A DNA stretch of 45,517 bases from an uncultured Clostridia bacterium (GCA_947631945.1 CANRNI010000019.1:1-45517); one strand, 5' to 3'; numbered from the stretch's first letter, positions 1 through 9,081 are shown. Made by a program: numbers and translations. The notes: a model not told the origin generated them from the sequence alone.

Positions 1-203
1 TTGCCGGTTGCCGTGATGGTTCCCGTAACAGAGATGTTACCGGATATCTCGCCGCCTGTTTTCGGAAGCTTTGTTTCAAGCGCGGCATTGATCACTTTGT
101 TTTGCACGGGATTAACAGAATCGGGCGACAGAGCGTCGTCAATCTTGATTGGTGTACCACCGCCGCCCGAAGTTCCCGAACCTATAACTATTCCGTATGC
201 CAT
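1..203 (-). CDS. Tail fibre / receptor-binding protein, N-terminal part (cut by window edge)
   Basis: The first 67 residues are visible; the gene runs off the left edge. It starts at an ATG one base after the stop of the gene upstream, with GGGAGGTG as ribosome site. The N-terminus is Gly/Ser-rich (GSGTSGGGG) and is followed by SVNPVQNKVINAAL and a TGGEISGN-type stretch. These phrases recur in phage tail fibre proteins of Firmicutes, where they mark a short coiled linker before a beta-helical repeat shaft. Its position as the last visible gene after the baseplate genes fits a fibre role. The receptor-binding end cannot be seen, so specificity is unknown. Confidence 0.65.
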   Translation of the reverse strand, partial: MAYGIVIGSGTSGGGGTPIKIDDALSPDSVNPVQNKVINAALETKLPKTGGEISGNISVTGTITATG

Positions 204-204
204 A

Positions 205-585
205 TTATTCACCTCCCAAAATCCAGATTGTAGCCGAAATTACGCTTGACAGAGCCTTGTTTGTGCGTATTCTCACAGCCCCGTCAATCGTTTCGCACAG
301 GTGCTTTATCCCAAGCGCGTCAATGTCCTCTTGGATTGCCACGACTGCAAAATCCTTTGCGGTAACGCCCTCTACCGCCATATCGTAATACAGCGGGTAG
401 TCTGCGTTGTCGTCCGACTGCCAGCCTTCGGTTGGTATCATCACGGACGTGGCGCGAGATTTGTCCATTTTCACTCCGTCAAGTTCTGATATTGCATTTG
501 CCGCAGCCTCGGCGACTGTTCCCGAAAATGCCTTAGACCGCGAAAGTCCGAGCCGCAGCGCGTTTAGTGTTGGTATATCTGCCAT
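205..585 (-). CDS. Small tail/baseplate-associated protein sharing a module with the larger fibre protein
   Basis: A 126-residue protein between two fibre genes. I do not recognise it as a named family. Residues about 45-120 (MIPTEGWQ, then a VEGVT phrase, VVAI, ETIDGAVRI and a hydrophobic end) match in order a segment of the neighbouring fibre protein at 1306-2355 (IIPTSGWE, VEGVT, IVAI, KTVDGSVRF). This suggests a duplicated structural module, likely a beta-sandwich used in fibre or baseplate assembly. It is co-transcribed, and the next gene starts at its stop. Structural role is inferred from context. Confidence 0.55.
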   Translation of the reverse strand: MADIPTLNALRLGLSRSKAFSGTVAEAAANAISELDGVKMDKSRATSVMIPTEGWQSDDNADYPLYYDMAVEGVTAKDFAVVAIQEDIDALGIKHLCETIDGAVRIRTNKALSSVISATIWILGGE

Positions 586-650
586 TTTGCACCCCCAAAA
601 TTGGGGCGACTAATGCCGCCCCGTAAAGTCGCCCGGTAGATGTTATGATG

Positions 651-1247
651 TCATTCGGTGGGGAAGATTTCGTCGATAACCGCCTGTGCTTCCTCGTCCG
701 AAGCAATAGATACAACGGTTACTTCCGAGCCGTCAATCTTGATGTTGCCTGCGGTTTCGGACGCTTCGGTTTTGGTCGCGCCGTCCTTAATTCCTGCAAG
801 CTTGTTTTTATCATCCGTGGTGTAGTCGTTGGTAGACAGCCCCTTTTCGCCGTCTTTTTCGACGTAATTTGAGAGGTCAATTTCGCCCGCGAGTACGTCG
901 AACTTGTATTCTTCGCTCTCCTGCACAACTACGACATTAGTTCCCGCGGGGTACTTTTTGCCTGTGCCCTCAACAAACTTGTCGTCAGTTGTAAACTTAT
1001 CGGTGACATTGTACACGTTGCCGACAAGCTCCGCGGCGGGTTCGGGGAGCTGCGCAAACTCCTTTGAGCCCATAGGCTTGTACACGCTGCTGACCTGCGC
1101 TTTAATCGCCTTGTCAACGTCGTCTTTGGTCTGGAACTGACTGTCGTTTGTAAGCTCCGACACCGCCGTAGGAATAGCGTTTTTCGCCGCCTCACCGAGC
1201 TTTTTGAGTGCCCCCAGACTTGCCAGTTTTTCAAGATTTTCTGCCAT
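651..1247 (-). CDS. Tail fibre-like structural protein
   Basis: A 198-residue protein with an acidic, Ala-rich N-terminus, a middle segment of short beta strands and the phrase GLSTNDYTTDDKNKLAGI at about residue 135. This phrase is common in tail fibre and upper-baseplate proteins of Firmicutes phages. The C-terminus (DEEAQAVIDEIF) resembles the C-terminus of the next fibre gene (DADDIINSIFGN), so both carry the same short terminal helix. Start ATG with AGGAG upstream. It follows the larger fibre gene and is probably part of the distal tail. No enzymatic motif was seen. Confidence 0.6.
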   Translation of the reverse strand: MAENLEKLASLGALKKLGEAAKNAIPTAVSELTNDSQFQTKDDVDKAIKAQVSSVYKPMGSKEFAQLPEPAAELVGNVYNVTDKFTTDDKFVEGTGKKYPAGTNVVVVQESEEYKFDVLAGEIDLSNYVEKDGEKGLSTNDYTTDDKNKLAGIKDGATKTEASETAGNIKIDGSEVTVVSIASDEEAQAVIDEIFPTE

Positions 1248-1305
1248 TTTGTACTCCTCCTAAAAAGATAGATTTATTTGCAAACGGCACAATGCCGTTT
1301 ATGCC

Positions 1306-2355
1306 TTAATTGCCGAAAATGCTGTTGATAATATCGTCAGCGTCCGCGTCTGTTGCCGATATATCCTCTGTCGCCACGGAAATTTTGCCCTCGGCAGTCA
1401 CCGCCACGCCATCTCCGATAATTACCCCGCCGAGCCTGTCTTTCGTGGCGGGCTGCAATTTCCCGCTTGCCGTGTTCCCCGACGGCGAAAGCAAGGTAAG
1501 CAATACCGTTATCGGCTGTTCGGGTGCTGTCTGCGCGTAAAATCTCACGCTCCCGTCAACAGTCTTGGTTCTGCTGTTCAGTTCGCACGCCTTTGCTGTT
1601 GCGTCATAGGCAGGGCTTATCGCAACAATCGGTATCATAGTTTCTGTCACGCCCTCAACAGGCACGTCAACAGACAACCCGTTTATTTCCGCGTCCTTGC
1701 TGTTCTCCCATCCACTTGTGGGGATAATGATGTCCTGCGATGTTATTTCAGACGCACTGCCCGTTTCAATGCCGGTCCATTCTCCGGTTTCGTTTTTAAC
1801 TTGCAGCTCGTCATTAAAATAACGCATACCGTGAACGCCCATTTCACCATAAATATTCACTTCAACGTGAGAACGGACGGAAACGGTCAAATTGTCGACC
1901 TGCTCCATTGTCGGAACGGCGGCGGGACTGATTTCAAGTGTCACCTGTGAAGAAATATCCACTTTGGTGTTCATCTTGTAGGTGATACCGCTGACTGTTT
2001 TCCCACCGAAAGCGGGCATATAATCGGGGTTTTCAGCTTCGACGCAAACCGCATAAAGAATTTCATTCCCGTCAATGTCTTTCGCAAACAAGCCCAATGC
2101 TTTGACATAATAGCCTTCGGAAAGTTCACTGTTGTTTATCGCCCCGATAACTTCAACCATTGTACCATCAATTCTGGTCACCGAGGAAATCAACGTCTCT
2201 TGTTTGACATCAGACAGAAATGTTAATTCTTTCAACATTTCGGTACTGTAATCATAACTGGACGTCTGAATTTTCGTAAAACTCGCGGTTGATGTCCCCG
2301 CGATCATTTTCGCAATAAGCTCCTGACCCCGATTTGTAATAATCAAATCTTGCAT
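1306..2355 (-). CDS. Tail-collar/fibre protein
   Basis: A 349-residue protein. Residues 1-150 (TNRGQELIAKMIAGT, then a phrase on KQETLISSV and alternating beta segments ending in an MEQVDNLTV helix) look like the N-terminal attachment domain of phage tail-collar fibres, which docks fibre to baseplate. Residues about 200-300 carry the IPTSGWE...VEGVT...TVDGSVRF module shared with the protein at 205-585. The C-terminus ends in the DADADDIINSIFGN helix. It lies directly after the XkdU-like gene, the usual place for the first fibre gene in PBSX-type phages. ATG start after GAAAGGTGG. Confidence 0.7.
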   Translation of the reverse strand: MQDLIITNRGQELIAKMIAGTSTASFTKIQTSSYDYSTEMLKELTFLSDVKQETLISSVTRIDGTMVEVIGAINNSELSEGYYVKALGLFAKDIDGNEILYAVCVEAENPDYMPAFGGKTVSGITYKMNTKVDISSQVTLEISPAAVPTMEQVDNLTVSVRSHVEVNIYGEMGVHGMRYFNDELQVKNETGEWTGIETGSASEITSQDIIIPTSGWENSKDAEINGLSVDVPVEGVTETMIPIVAISPAYDATAKACELNSRTKTVDGSVRFYAQTAPEQPITVLLTLLSPSGNTASGKLQPATKDRLGGVIIGDGVAVTAEGKISVATEDISATDADADDIINSIFGN

Positions 2356-2372
2356 TTTGATTTTCCACCTTT

Positions 2373-2990
2373 CTAATTGATGATTATTGTTTTATTTGTT
2401 ACAACCGCGCCCGTTCCCGTTGTTAAACCATTCAACAAGTGGTCAAGATTTACTTTCGACTGAACCGTGAAATATTTGGCTTCAACAGTAGTTCCACCAC
2501 CGTGAACAGTCCCCGTGACCGTTCTGACAAGTTCATTCCTTGCTTTCACGGCGATATTTGCGGGAAGAATATAGTCCAGCAAATTATCAAGTTCTTCAGT
2601 CTGACCGCTTAAAGTCAGCGATACAATCAGTTCAATTTTGTATTCGTTGAAATTCGGTATAAGTTGATAATTGCCTTCACCGCACATTATATCCAAGCGG
2701 TTTTTTAACGCTCTGAAAGTATATGGAACTGTTTCATTCCACCGCATTAAACACCTTGATATTCTGGAATTCAGGGTGTCATCAGGCAAGGGAACTACAT
2801 TCAGCAGCCGTTCAAACCGTTCGATTCCGCTTTCATTGCAGGTGATGATGTACTGATTATTTTGGATTTCATCTTTTTCACCTGCAATCAAATTAAATTC
2901 GGGATTTTCGGCTTTGGTAATCTGCTTGATTTCCTCATATTCAGCCACAAACAAGGGGAGATGTTGGATTAAATCAATTGTTTTATTCAT
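2373..2990 (-). CDS. XkdU/YmfQ-like baseplate protein (DUF2313 type)
   Basis: A 205-residue protein located just after the XkdT-like gene and overlapping its end by 8 bases. Its size and place match the YmfQ/XkdU family, the counterpart of P2 protein I, which joins the baseplate wedge to the fibres. Visible support: the N-terminal helix NKTIDLIQHLPLFVAEYEE, the central NSRISRCLMRWNETVPYTF phrase and the YILPANIAVK segment typical of these proteins. The C-terminus is Gly/Thr-rich and beta-forming. The assignment rests on order and general resemblance. Confidence 0.65.
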   Translation of the reverse strand: MNKTIDLIQHLPLFVAEYEEIKQITKAENPEFNLIAGEKDEIQNNQYIITCNESGIERFERLLNVVPLPDDTLNSRISRCLMRWNETVPYTFRALKNRLDIMCGEGNYQLIPNFNEYKIELIVSLTLSGQTEELDNLLDYILPANIAVKARNELVRTVTGTVHGGGTTVEAKYFTVQSKVNLDHLLNGLTTGTGAVVTNKTIIIN

Positions 2991-4047
2991 CTGTTATCGC
3001 CTCCAAGACAGGGATTGAATAACTGTCAAGAATAAGGTTTGATGTTTCGTCGTTAATGGTTGTGCCTGCTACATCGATCACGCCGGTGATGTTCATTATT
3101 CTTGTTTCAATCTGACTTATTCTGACAACAGAAGAACTTTCCTCTGCCCACGCCTTTCTGATTTCAAGCAAATATGCGTCAATCGCGTTGGTGATTTCGG
3201 TTTTCGAGCCGCTGAAAGAATACCCTTCTTGAAATGTAATTGCGGTCTTGATATTGATTTTAACTTCATCAGCCGTTCTGACCGTAACCACATGACCTAT
3301 CGGTGCAATTCCTTGACCCGAAGCGTCCCCGGTGGGGTCAATTTCATTCTGAACCTTTTCGACAAGTGCTGAACTTGCCTTATTGAATTCGCTGTCCAGA
3401 ATAATCAGCAGAACCGTTCCGCCGCCGTTCCAAGTTGGTGTGACTTTAGTTGAACCCACACCGCTAATGGCATTAGTCTTTTGAATGTAATCTTTCTGAT
3501 TCCCACCGAAAGCCTGTGAACCGAACGTTTCAAAATACCGCTTTCTTATGCTGTCGGTGCTTTCTTCGTCCTCACCTGGGATTAACAGTTCAACGATTTC
3601 AATGCTTTCCAGCCCGTTAATATAATCAATGGGAATAAGCGAACCAAAATATTTGTTACCGATAGAACCTTCTGTTTCACATTCGACAGTATAAAAACCA
3701 TCTTCAATTTTAGAAGTAACGGTGTAATTCAGTTCGTTTAACGAAAATCTCGAACCCATTGTTAATTCAAGGTTTTCGGGCGTTGTTTTCGCTTTCAGAG
3801 AAGCTCTTGATGCGGGATATGGTGTAATACCTCTTTCAGCAGTCCGCTTTATAAGATATTCTCGCGAAGCTGTATCCGCAAATGTTTCTGTCATCACTCT
3901 TTCAAGCTCGATATACATTGACATCATTTCCATAGCGGCGGGGGCAAGTGCATCGAAAATAATTGAACCTTCACGCTTGTCAAATGTGTTCGGCACTCTG
4001 TCAAGCATACGTTGAAGAATTCCCTCATAACTCATATTTTCAAACAT
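2983..4047 (-). CDS. xkdT: Baseplate J-like wedge protein (XkdT-like)
   Basis: A 354-residue protein of the baseplate J family, the wedge protein of contractile tails. The N-terminus ILQRMLDRVPNTFDKREGSI with FDALAPAAMEM is the characteristic opening. Residues about 165-220 contain RKRYFETFGSQAFGGN and YIQKTNAISGVG, the most conserved part of the family. The start ATG overlaps the stop of the XkdS-like gene by one base, so the two are translationally coupled. Length is normal. Confidence 0.9.
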   Translation of the reverse strand: MFENMSYEGILQRMLDRVPNTFDKREGSIIFDALAPAAMEMMSMYIELERVMTETFADTASREYLIKRTAERGITPYPASRASLKAKTTPENLELTMGSRFSLNELNYTVTSKIEDGFYTVECETEGSIGNKYFGSLIPIDYINGLESIEIVELLIPGEDEESTDSIRKRYFETFGSQAFGGNQKDYIQKTNAISGVGSTKVTPTWNGGGTVLLIILDSEFNKASSALVEKVQNEIDPTGDASGQGIAPIGHVVTVRTADEVKINIKTAITFQEGYSFSGSKTEITNAIDAYLLEIRKAWAEESSSVVRISQIETRIMNITGVIDVAGTTINDETSNLILDSYSIPVLEAITDE

Positions 4048-4451
4048 TAAAAGTTCACTCTCCTTTCACTTTCAAGTTCTCCAAAAATTGTGTGAACTGT
4101 AAAAGTAGCCAAAACCTCACCTTTTTTCTCCGAAACAAAATCAAAATCCGAAACCGATTCAATTCGGTCATCTTGAACAAGTGCTTCGGTTATTCTGTCT
4201 TCCAATTCCGCACACACGAATGACAACGGTTCGCCGAAAAGATCATTAAGTTCAATTCCGTAATTTTGCGAATAAATCAAATAATGAAATCTTTCGGTAT
4301 TCAAAATCTTGAAAACCACTTGTTTCATTGCTTCGAGTTCGTCAACCGTTCCGATAACGTTTTTCTTGTCGAAAAACATTTTGTAATTCAAGGACGGTTG
4401 TGTTTCAATTTCGATTTCGGTTGAAAGAATGTCGTTTACCGTTGGAATCAT
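4047..4451 (-). CDS. xkdS: XkdS-like baseplate protein (DUF2634, gp25-related)
   Basis: A 134-residue protein. The central part (about 30-85: ELEAMKQVVFKILNTERF, YSQNYGIELNDLFG) is typical of the DUF2634/XkdS family, the lysozyme-less gp25-like proteins that start sheath polymerisation. The second half (ELEDRITEALVQDDRI and VTFTVHTIFG-type strands) is also characteristic. It sits between XkdR-like and XkdT-like genes with 1-4 base overlaps on both sides. Confidence 0.85.
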   Translation of the reverse strand: MIPTVNDILSTEIEIETQPSLNYKMFFDKKNVIGTVDELEAMKQVVFKILNTERFHYLIYSQNYGIELNDLFGEPLSFVCAELEDRITEALVQDDRIESVSDFDFVSEKKGEVLATFTVHTIFGELESERRVNF

Positions 4452-4864
4452 GCTTTCACCACCCTATCCAGAACGAGATATTCCTGACCACCTTTTTTCC
4501 TGATAAGAACGACTTTGTCACCTGTTTTCAAAGCGTTGTGAACAGTCATTTGAACCGTTCCGATCGCGTGAACGTGTGATGTTGTCGGTATGGGTGCAGT
4601 ACCGTCATTTTCATCATCTTCATTGTCTTCGGTGTAATAATAATCTTTGGTATTTCCCGCCGTGACGGTGACCGTGTGGTTTGTTACATTTCGACATAAC
4701 ACCAACTGTGCAGCTGTCAATTCCATTTTCTGCTCTACAAGGATTTTCAGCGGGTTTGCGGAAATTACAGTTCCATAGCAAAAATCACTGTCCTGTGCAG
4801 CGTTAACGGCTTCTTTTGCAGCTCTCTTTATCAGTTCAAGAAGATTATTCGCATCAAGCAACAA
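4448..4864 (-). CDS. xkdR: XkdR-like baseplate protein (DUF2577)
   Basis: A 138-residue protein. An N-terminal helix (LLELIKRAAKEAVNAAQ) is followed by a beta barrel with GTVISANPLKILVEQK and, near the end, LKTGDKVVLIRKKGGQEYLVLDRV. This layout is that of DUF2577/XkdR, a small OB-like protein of the baseplate hub. It overlaps the XkdQ-like gene upstream by 11 bases. An acidic loop (about residues 80-92) is inserted between barrel strands. Confidence 0.8.
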   Translation of the reverse strand: MLLDANNLLELIKRAAKEAVNAAQDSDFCYGTVISANPLKILVEQKMELTAAQLVLCRNVTNHTVTVTAGNTKDYYYTEDNEDDENDGTAPIPTTSHVHAIGTVQMTVHNALKTGDKVVLIRKKGGQEYLVLDRVVKA

Positions 4865-5819
4865 ATTCGCCCCCTCTCAAAGTCAACGTCATTAAATGCT
4901 GTGATTCTTTGAATTCGTGCTTGCATTTTTCCACCAGCATTAAATTCTTCAGCTTGACATCTCCCAGATCGAGCATAACAACAACCATTGATCCCGCCCG
5001 AACCCGAACATCACCCAAAGCGTTATTTATCGACAAATTTCTTGTTTTAGAATTGTACAAATTCAGTAGGGCATTCGCTTTCGCTTGACCGTTTTCACCC
5101 TCTTTTAGTGTGTCATAATACTGAAGAATACCCCATTGATTTATGTTTTTACTGCTTTGTGCAATATACACTTCTCTTTTCGCGGTTTTTTCGTTGTCAT
5201 AAGTCAGTTTAATGCGGTTGTAGGTGTTTTCGTCAATGGAAGAAGTGTAGCTGAAATTTTCGCCCGTTTCTTCATCAATCAGCAAATTCAACCGCATATT
5301 GTCCAGCCCTTTCAGGGTCAGTTTTCCGAAATCGTCATACAGCACATACATATATTTCTGATTTTCAAGCGTTAAATCAAGCGCGTTCTGAATCATATCG
5401 AATAAAGATGTGTTGTTCTCAACTCTGGACGCGATTTTGAACCCCGTATCTTCAATTGTTCCGACATTCATTTTGAAATCGGCGGCAATCATTCTGACAA
5501 CTTCACTTGCTGTCTTGTTGGTGTAGACGTATGTGTCTTTATTTTTCAAATACCGCAATTGATCATAAGCCGTGATTTTAATTTTGGAATCTTTTTCACG
5601 GCTCTTTTTGAAAATAAACCCATAAAACACATTCTGCCCGTCCACCTTCATTCGGACAGCGTCACCCTCTGTGATTTCAAGGATATCGTCTTGAATTACT
5701 GTAAAGGACAATTGTCCGGGCGCGTTTTTTCGTTCGGTTGACCATATAATTCCTTCTTCAACAGTAGGTTGAAAAATCTTCTGTTCGTGTTGTGTTAGTA
5801 GTTCAACGTCCACAATCAC
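4854..5819 (-). CDS. xkdQ: XkdQ-like baseplate hub protein (late control protein D type)
   Basis: A 321-residue hub protein. Residues 1-90 hold a beta domain with GDAVRMKVDGQNVFYGFIF and KKSREKDSKIKITAYDQLRYLKN split around a turn. The phrase DQLRYLKNKDTYVY is characteristic of XkdQ and gpD-like hub proteins, which form the ring under the tube and hold the puncturing device. The C-terminal part (AKANALLNLYN, RVRAGSMVVV) fits the last barrel. It starts inside the end of the XkdP-like gene by a 4-base overlap. Confidence 0.85.
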   Translation of the reverse strand: MIVDVELLTQHEQKIFQPTVEEGIIWSTERKNAPGQLSFTVIQDDILEITEGDAVRMKVDGQNVFYGFIFKKSREKDSKIKITAYDQLRYLKNKDTYVYTNKTASEVVRMIAADFKMNVGTIEDTGFKIASRVENNTSLFDMIQNALDLTLENQKYMYVLYDDFGKLTLKGLDNMRLNLLIDEETGENFSYTSSIDENTYNRIKLTYDNEKTAKREVYIAQSSKNINQWGILQYYDTLKEGENGQAKANALLNLYNSKTRNLSINNALGDVRVRAGSMVVVMLDLGDVKLKNLMLVEKCKHEFKESQHLMTLTLRGGEFVA

Positions 5820-6523
5820 ACCGCCTTTACACTATCTTTCGTTACCCAGCCCAGCCAGCCGCCCTGCGGGGTAGTGACGTGATACGGGTGAGAGCCTTTC
5901 AAGTTCACAAAGTTTATTTTCCCTCTGTAATTTGTTTTGGTTTGCCCCGGTCCGTCACCATAGCTGCTTGCGTGAAGTCTACCGTTCACGATTACTTCAG
6001 AACCTATTCCGATAGGCTTTGACGCTTGAACAGCCGTAGTTCTGACCGCTTTGGGTTGCTCGATTTGCGGTTTGGAATTCGCAAACACAACATTACACGT
6101 TTTTGTTCCAAACTCCTTGTATTGCTTCAATTTAATCGAAACAACAATGTCAAAGCCTTCACTTACATCATCAGAATATTTGTAATCTTCCAGAGATACG
6201 TTTATATTTGTAGCAAATAACATTTTCCCGTTCGGGAACTGTCTGACAACCTTGAACTTGAAGGGTTTTTGATTTGTTTTTAGCTCTTCTAAAATTGCAA
6301 GAAAATAATTTGCAGTTCTGAACCCCGACTTGTACACCGCAAAAGGGTATTTAACATTCGGAAGAAGCAAGTCAAAACTGATTTCAGTCAGACCCGCTTT
6401 CTTCAGAACGTTCACTTCACCCTCATTGATAAGGGTCAAGGTTTTATTCTTGTTGCTGATTTTTACCTGTAATTTTTCAGGCGCAATCGGACAAAGCATT
6501 TTGTCCAGATACACATCATACAT
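5816..6523 (-). CDS. XkdP-like tail protein with a C-terminal SH3-like end
   Basis: A 235-residue protein in the place of XkdP, between tape measure and XkdQ. The N-terminal domain begins YLDKMLCPIAPEKLQVKI and is typical of the clostridial XkdP relatives. In many relatives a LysM peptidoglycan-binding domain follows. Here residues about 165-235 (IGSEVIVNGRLHASSYG, a GKINFVN strand, GGWLGWVTKDSVK) look instead like an SH3-type cell wall-binding fold. It probably helps fix the tail tip while the wall is crossed. Start ATG overlaps the tape measure stop by one base. Confidence 0.7.
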   Translation of the reverse strand: MYDVYLDKMLCPIAPEKLQVKISNKNKTLTLINEGEVNVLKKAGLTEISFDLLLPNVKYPFAVYKSGFRTANYFLAILEELKTNQKPFKFKVVRQFPNGKMLFATNINVSLEDYKYSDDVSEGFDIVVSIKLKQYKEFGTKTCNVVFANSKPQIEQPKAVRTTAVQASKPIGIGSEVIVNGRLHASSYGDGPGQTKTNYRGKINFVNLKGSHPYHVTTPQGGWLGWVTKDSVKAV

Positions 6524-8838
6524 CAGTCATGAACCCCCTCTGCCGTTGATTCCATTACCTCTTGCAAGTTTGTAGCAAAATAATCCATAACGCCATCCAG
6601 ATCCATATCGGAATTGATGTTTTGCGTGTTGTTCCATTCAACTTGTATTTCAGCGGTTGTAAAGCGGTTGACAGAATCCCTTTCCGCAATATCACGAAGA
6701 TATTTCAAATTTTCGTCCGTGATTTCAAGCGCGTCTGCTGTCCGTGCTGTGTTGTCTGCAATATCGGAAACATTTGATGACATCTGATTTGCGTTGACAG
6801 ATCCCATTATTCCCGCCGCTGATGATGTGTCGGTGTTGAGTATATCGCCGAACCCGTCCAGCATAGAGGTCATACCGTCCATAACGCCATCGCCCCAGGA
6901 CACACCGGATTCAAACGCTTCCTGCATCCAGCCTTCCTTAAACGTTTCGAAGGTGTTGAAACCGCTGTTGAACGCATCTCCCACGCTTTCAAATTCAAGT
7001 TTTTGGTTTGCAAGTTCAGCTGATTTTTTGGCAAATTCATCAGCTTTTTCAGTCACGCCCGAATAATCAAATTCGATAAACGGGATTTTATTCAGGATCT
7101 TGCAAATACCCTCAACAACAGTCATTACAGTAGATAAAAGCCCGTACCAGAACGACTGTACACTTGAAATAGCGTTATAAAAGCAAACATAAATGTTCGC
7201 CCCGACCGCCTGAAGCGCGTTCCAAATTCCCAGCGCGATATTTGCAATAGCCAAACCCAGATTTTTGAAAAATCCTATTACCACCATAACGCCGCCGCAA
7301 ATCACGCCGAAACCGCTGTTTGCAACTCCTGTCGCCTTTGCAATAGCTTCACATACCGCATAAATAATCACGATTAAAAGGAGAATTAAAGCGATTATCC
7401 AGGTAAGAGGGCAAGCGTATAAAGCCGCATTCAAACCCTGTTGTGCAGCCGTTTCGGCGAATGTCGCTCCCGCCGCCATCATTTGTGCAGCCGTTTTTGT
7501 AGCTTCAATTGTCGCTGTTATACCGTTAATGGTATTCACAACGGTTGCAACAACCGCATACGCCGCCAAAGCCGCGACAATTCCCATGATAATCGGCTCG
7601 ATAATCGACCAATTTTCTTGAAAGAACGATGCAACATTTATCACGCCCTGAACGACCACATCAAGCATGGAAATCAAGAAAATTATCCCGCTTGTCACGC
7701 CTTGAATAACAGCGTCAACGGTGTCCCAATTTGCGCTAATGGTGTCAACAAGTTTAATTACAGCAGGGTAGAGCCGTGAACCAACAACTTCCTGCATATC
7801 ACCCCAGGCATTTTTCATCTGAATAATTTTTCCTTCAGGCGTGTTCGACATTGTTTCATACAGACCTCCCCAAGATTCATTGATTACCTGTGTAATCGCT
7901 GTCGCGGCTCTCATATCATCAGACATTGTTTGATACTGTTCGCCCAGAACAGCAATATATTCAGCTTCAGTCGCTGTGCCTTCGATAACTGCTTTTTGGG
8001 AATCTGTAAATTCAAACCCCTTTTTGGTCATTGCATCGTAAGCACCCGACATTATTTTTCCAAGTCCCGTGGCATATTCAACCATTGCGGACGAATCCAA
8101 CTCACCGCCGCCCGACATACCAACCGCATAATCAGCAAGGGTGTCCATCATCATTTCAATTGCGTCCGTGTCGGTAAAATAGGTTGACAATTCTGCCGCA
8201 CCTGCAATCATAGCTTCATCACCGTAAATTCCGCTTTTTTGAATTTCCGATGCTTTGTTTGCAAGTGCTTCAAATTCCCGTTCAACAGCTTCGGTTTTCG
8301 CTTCCAAAGTTATTGTTGCAGTTCCCGCGATGCTATCCTGAACAGAATTGATGTCAGCAATAGCCGAATCGGTGTTTGTTTCAGCCATTACTTCAAGAAC
8401 ATAGTCATCTTCAACCATATTTGCAAGAACGGTCATAAGTTGAGTTTCGCTGTTCAGCTGGGTATTAAACGCTTTCATGCTGTTGCTGGACAATTCGACA
8501 ATTTTGTTTATTCCGAAAAACGCACCAAAAGCACCAACCGCTTTTTTAATCATACCCTGTAAACTGTTCGCATTGTTCGCGCCCCGTTTCAGAGAGTCAT
8601 TGAACCGTTCCTGACTTGATTCGCTTGCTTCAATATTTTCTCTGCAAGCATCGACTTCCTGTGCAGCCTGGTCAATAGCGGCTCTTGCCGCATCAATTCT
8701 CGACCTGTCAAACCCGTGTTCCATTTCCTCATCCATTCTCTCGTATGCGCCGCACAAATTATTCAGCGCGGACAGCATATTGTTGACGGGGGAAGTTATC
8801 TGATCAATCAGTTTAATTGTCGACTGTACAGTTGCCAT
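6523..8838 (-). CDS. Tail tape measure protein
   Basis: A 771-residue protein, by far the longest of the tail set. Start chosen at ATG 8838 (ATVQSTIKLIDQITSPV), because AGGTGGTG lies 7-8 bases upstream; an in-frame GTG start at 8853 is too close to that site. The N-terminal third is rich in coiled coil and Ala. The middle contains several hydrophobic segments (IEPIIMGIVAALAAYAVV, TWIIALILLLIVIIYAV, FGVICGGVMVVIGFF), as expected for a protein that passes into the host membrane. The C-terminus returns to helices. It sets tail length and lies directly after the tail chaperone genes. Confidence 0.92.
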   Translation of the reverse strand: MATVQSTIKLIDQITSPVNNMLSALNNLCGAYERMDEEMEHGFDRSRIDAARAAIDQAAQEVDACRENIEASESSQERFNDSLKRGANNANSLQGMIKKAVGAFGAFFGINKIVELSSNSMKAFNTQLNSETQLMTVLANMVEDDYVLEVMAETNTDSAIADINSVQDSIAGTATITLEAKTEAVEREFEALANKASEIQKSGIYGDEAMIAGAAELSTYFTDTDAIEMMMDTLADYAVGMSGGGELDSSAMVEYATGLGKIMSGAYDAMTKKGFEFTDSQKAVIEGTATEAEYIAVLGEQYQTMSDDMRAATAITQVINESWGGLYETMSNTPEGKIIQMKNAWGDMQEVVGSRLYPAVIKLVDTISANWDTVDAVIQGVTSGIIFLISMLDVVVQGVINVASFFQENWSIIEPIIMGIVAALAAYAVVATVVNTINGITATIEATKTAAQMMAAGATFAETAAQQGLNAALYACPLTWIIALILLLIVIIYAVCEAIAKATGVANSGFGVICGGVMVVIGFFKNLGLAIANIALGIWNALQAVGANIYVCFYNAISSVQSFWYGLLSTVMTVVEGICKILNKIPFIEFDYSGVTEKADEFAKKSAELANQKLEFESVGDAFNSGFNTFETFKEGWMQEAFESGVSWGDGVMDGMTSMLDGFGDILNTDTSSAAGIMGSVNANQMSSNVSDIADNTARTADALEITDENLKYLRDIAERDSVNRFTTAEIQVEWNNTQNINSDMDLDGVMDYFATNLQEVMESTAEGVHD

Positions 8839-8898
8839 TTTAGTTGTCACCACCTACAAAAACAAGTGGTGAACCGCTGTAAACAGTTCACCACAAAA

Positions 8899-9081
8899 TC
8901 ATTTCTTTTTATGCCGGATCTTCTTTTGTTCTTCTTTTTCGGTTTCTATACGGATTTCACACGAAGCGATTAAAAACGCCTTTTCCGCAATGTCCATATT
9001 TGCGAATACAGAAGGAAGAATGTGAAGTTTTTGCAGCGCGAAATGTGCAAACGAGCTTTCAGCATCTCCTTCAAGGATTAG
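8899..9081 (-). CDS. Tail assembly chaperone, -1 frameshift extension (GT-type)
   Basis: A 60-residue open frame without its own start, joined to the XkdN-like protein by a -1 frameshift at 9081-9087. It reads LILEGDAESSFAHFALQKLH at its beginning and ends in a charged Lys/Glu tail. The phrase VFANMDIAEKAFLIASCEIR resembles the second domain of phage tail chaperones, where a GLEEF-type helix precedes Arg/Ile-Glu. The full product would be about 203 residues (9509 to 8899). The longer form is expected to coat the tape measure protein while the tube assembles around it. The frame is open exactly from the slippery site to a TGA 61 base pairs before the tape measure start. Confidence 0.75.
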   Translation of the reverse strand, partial: LILEGDAESSFAHFALQKLHILPSVFANMDIAEKAFLIASCEIRIETEKEEQKKIRHKKK

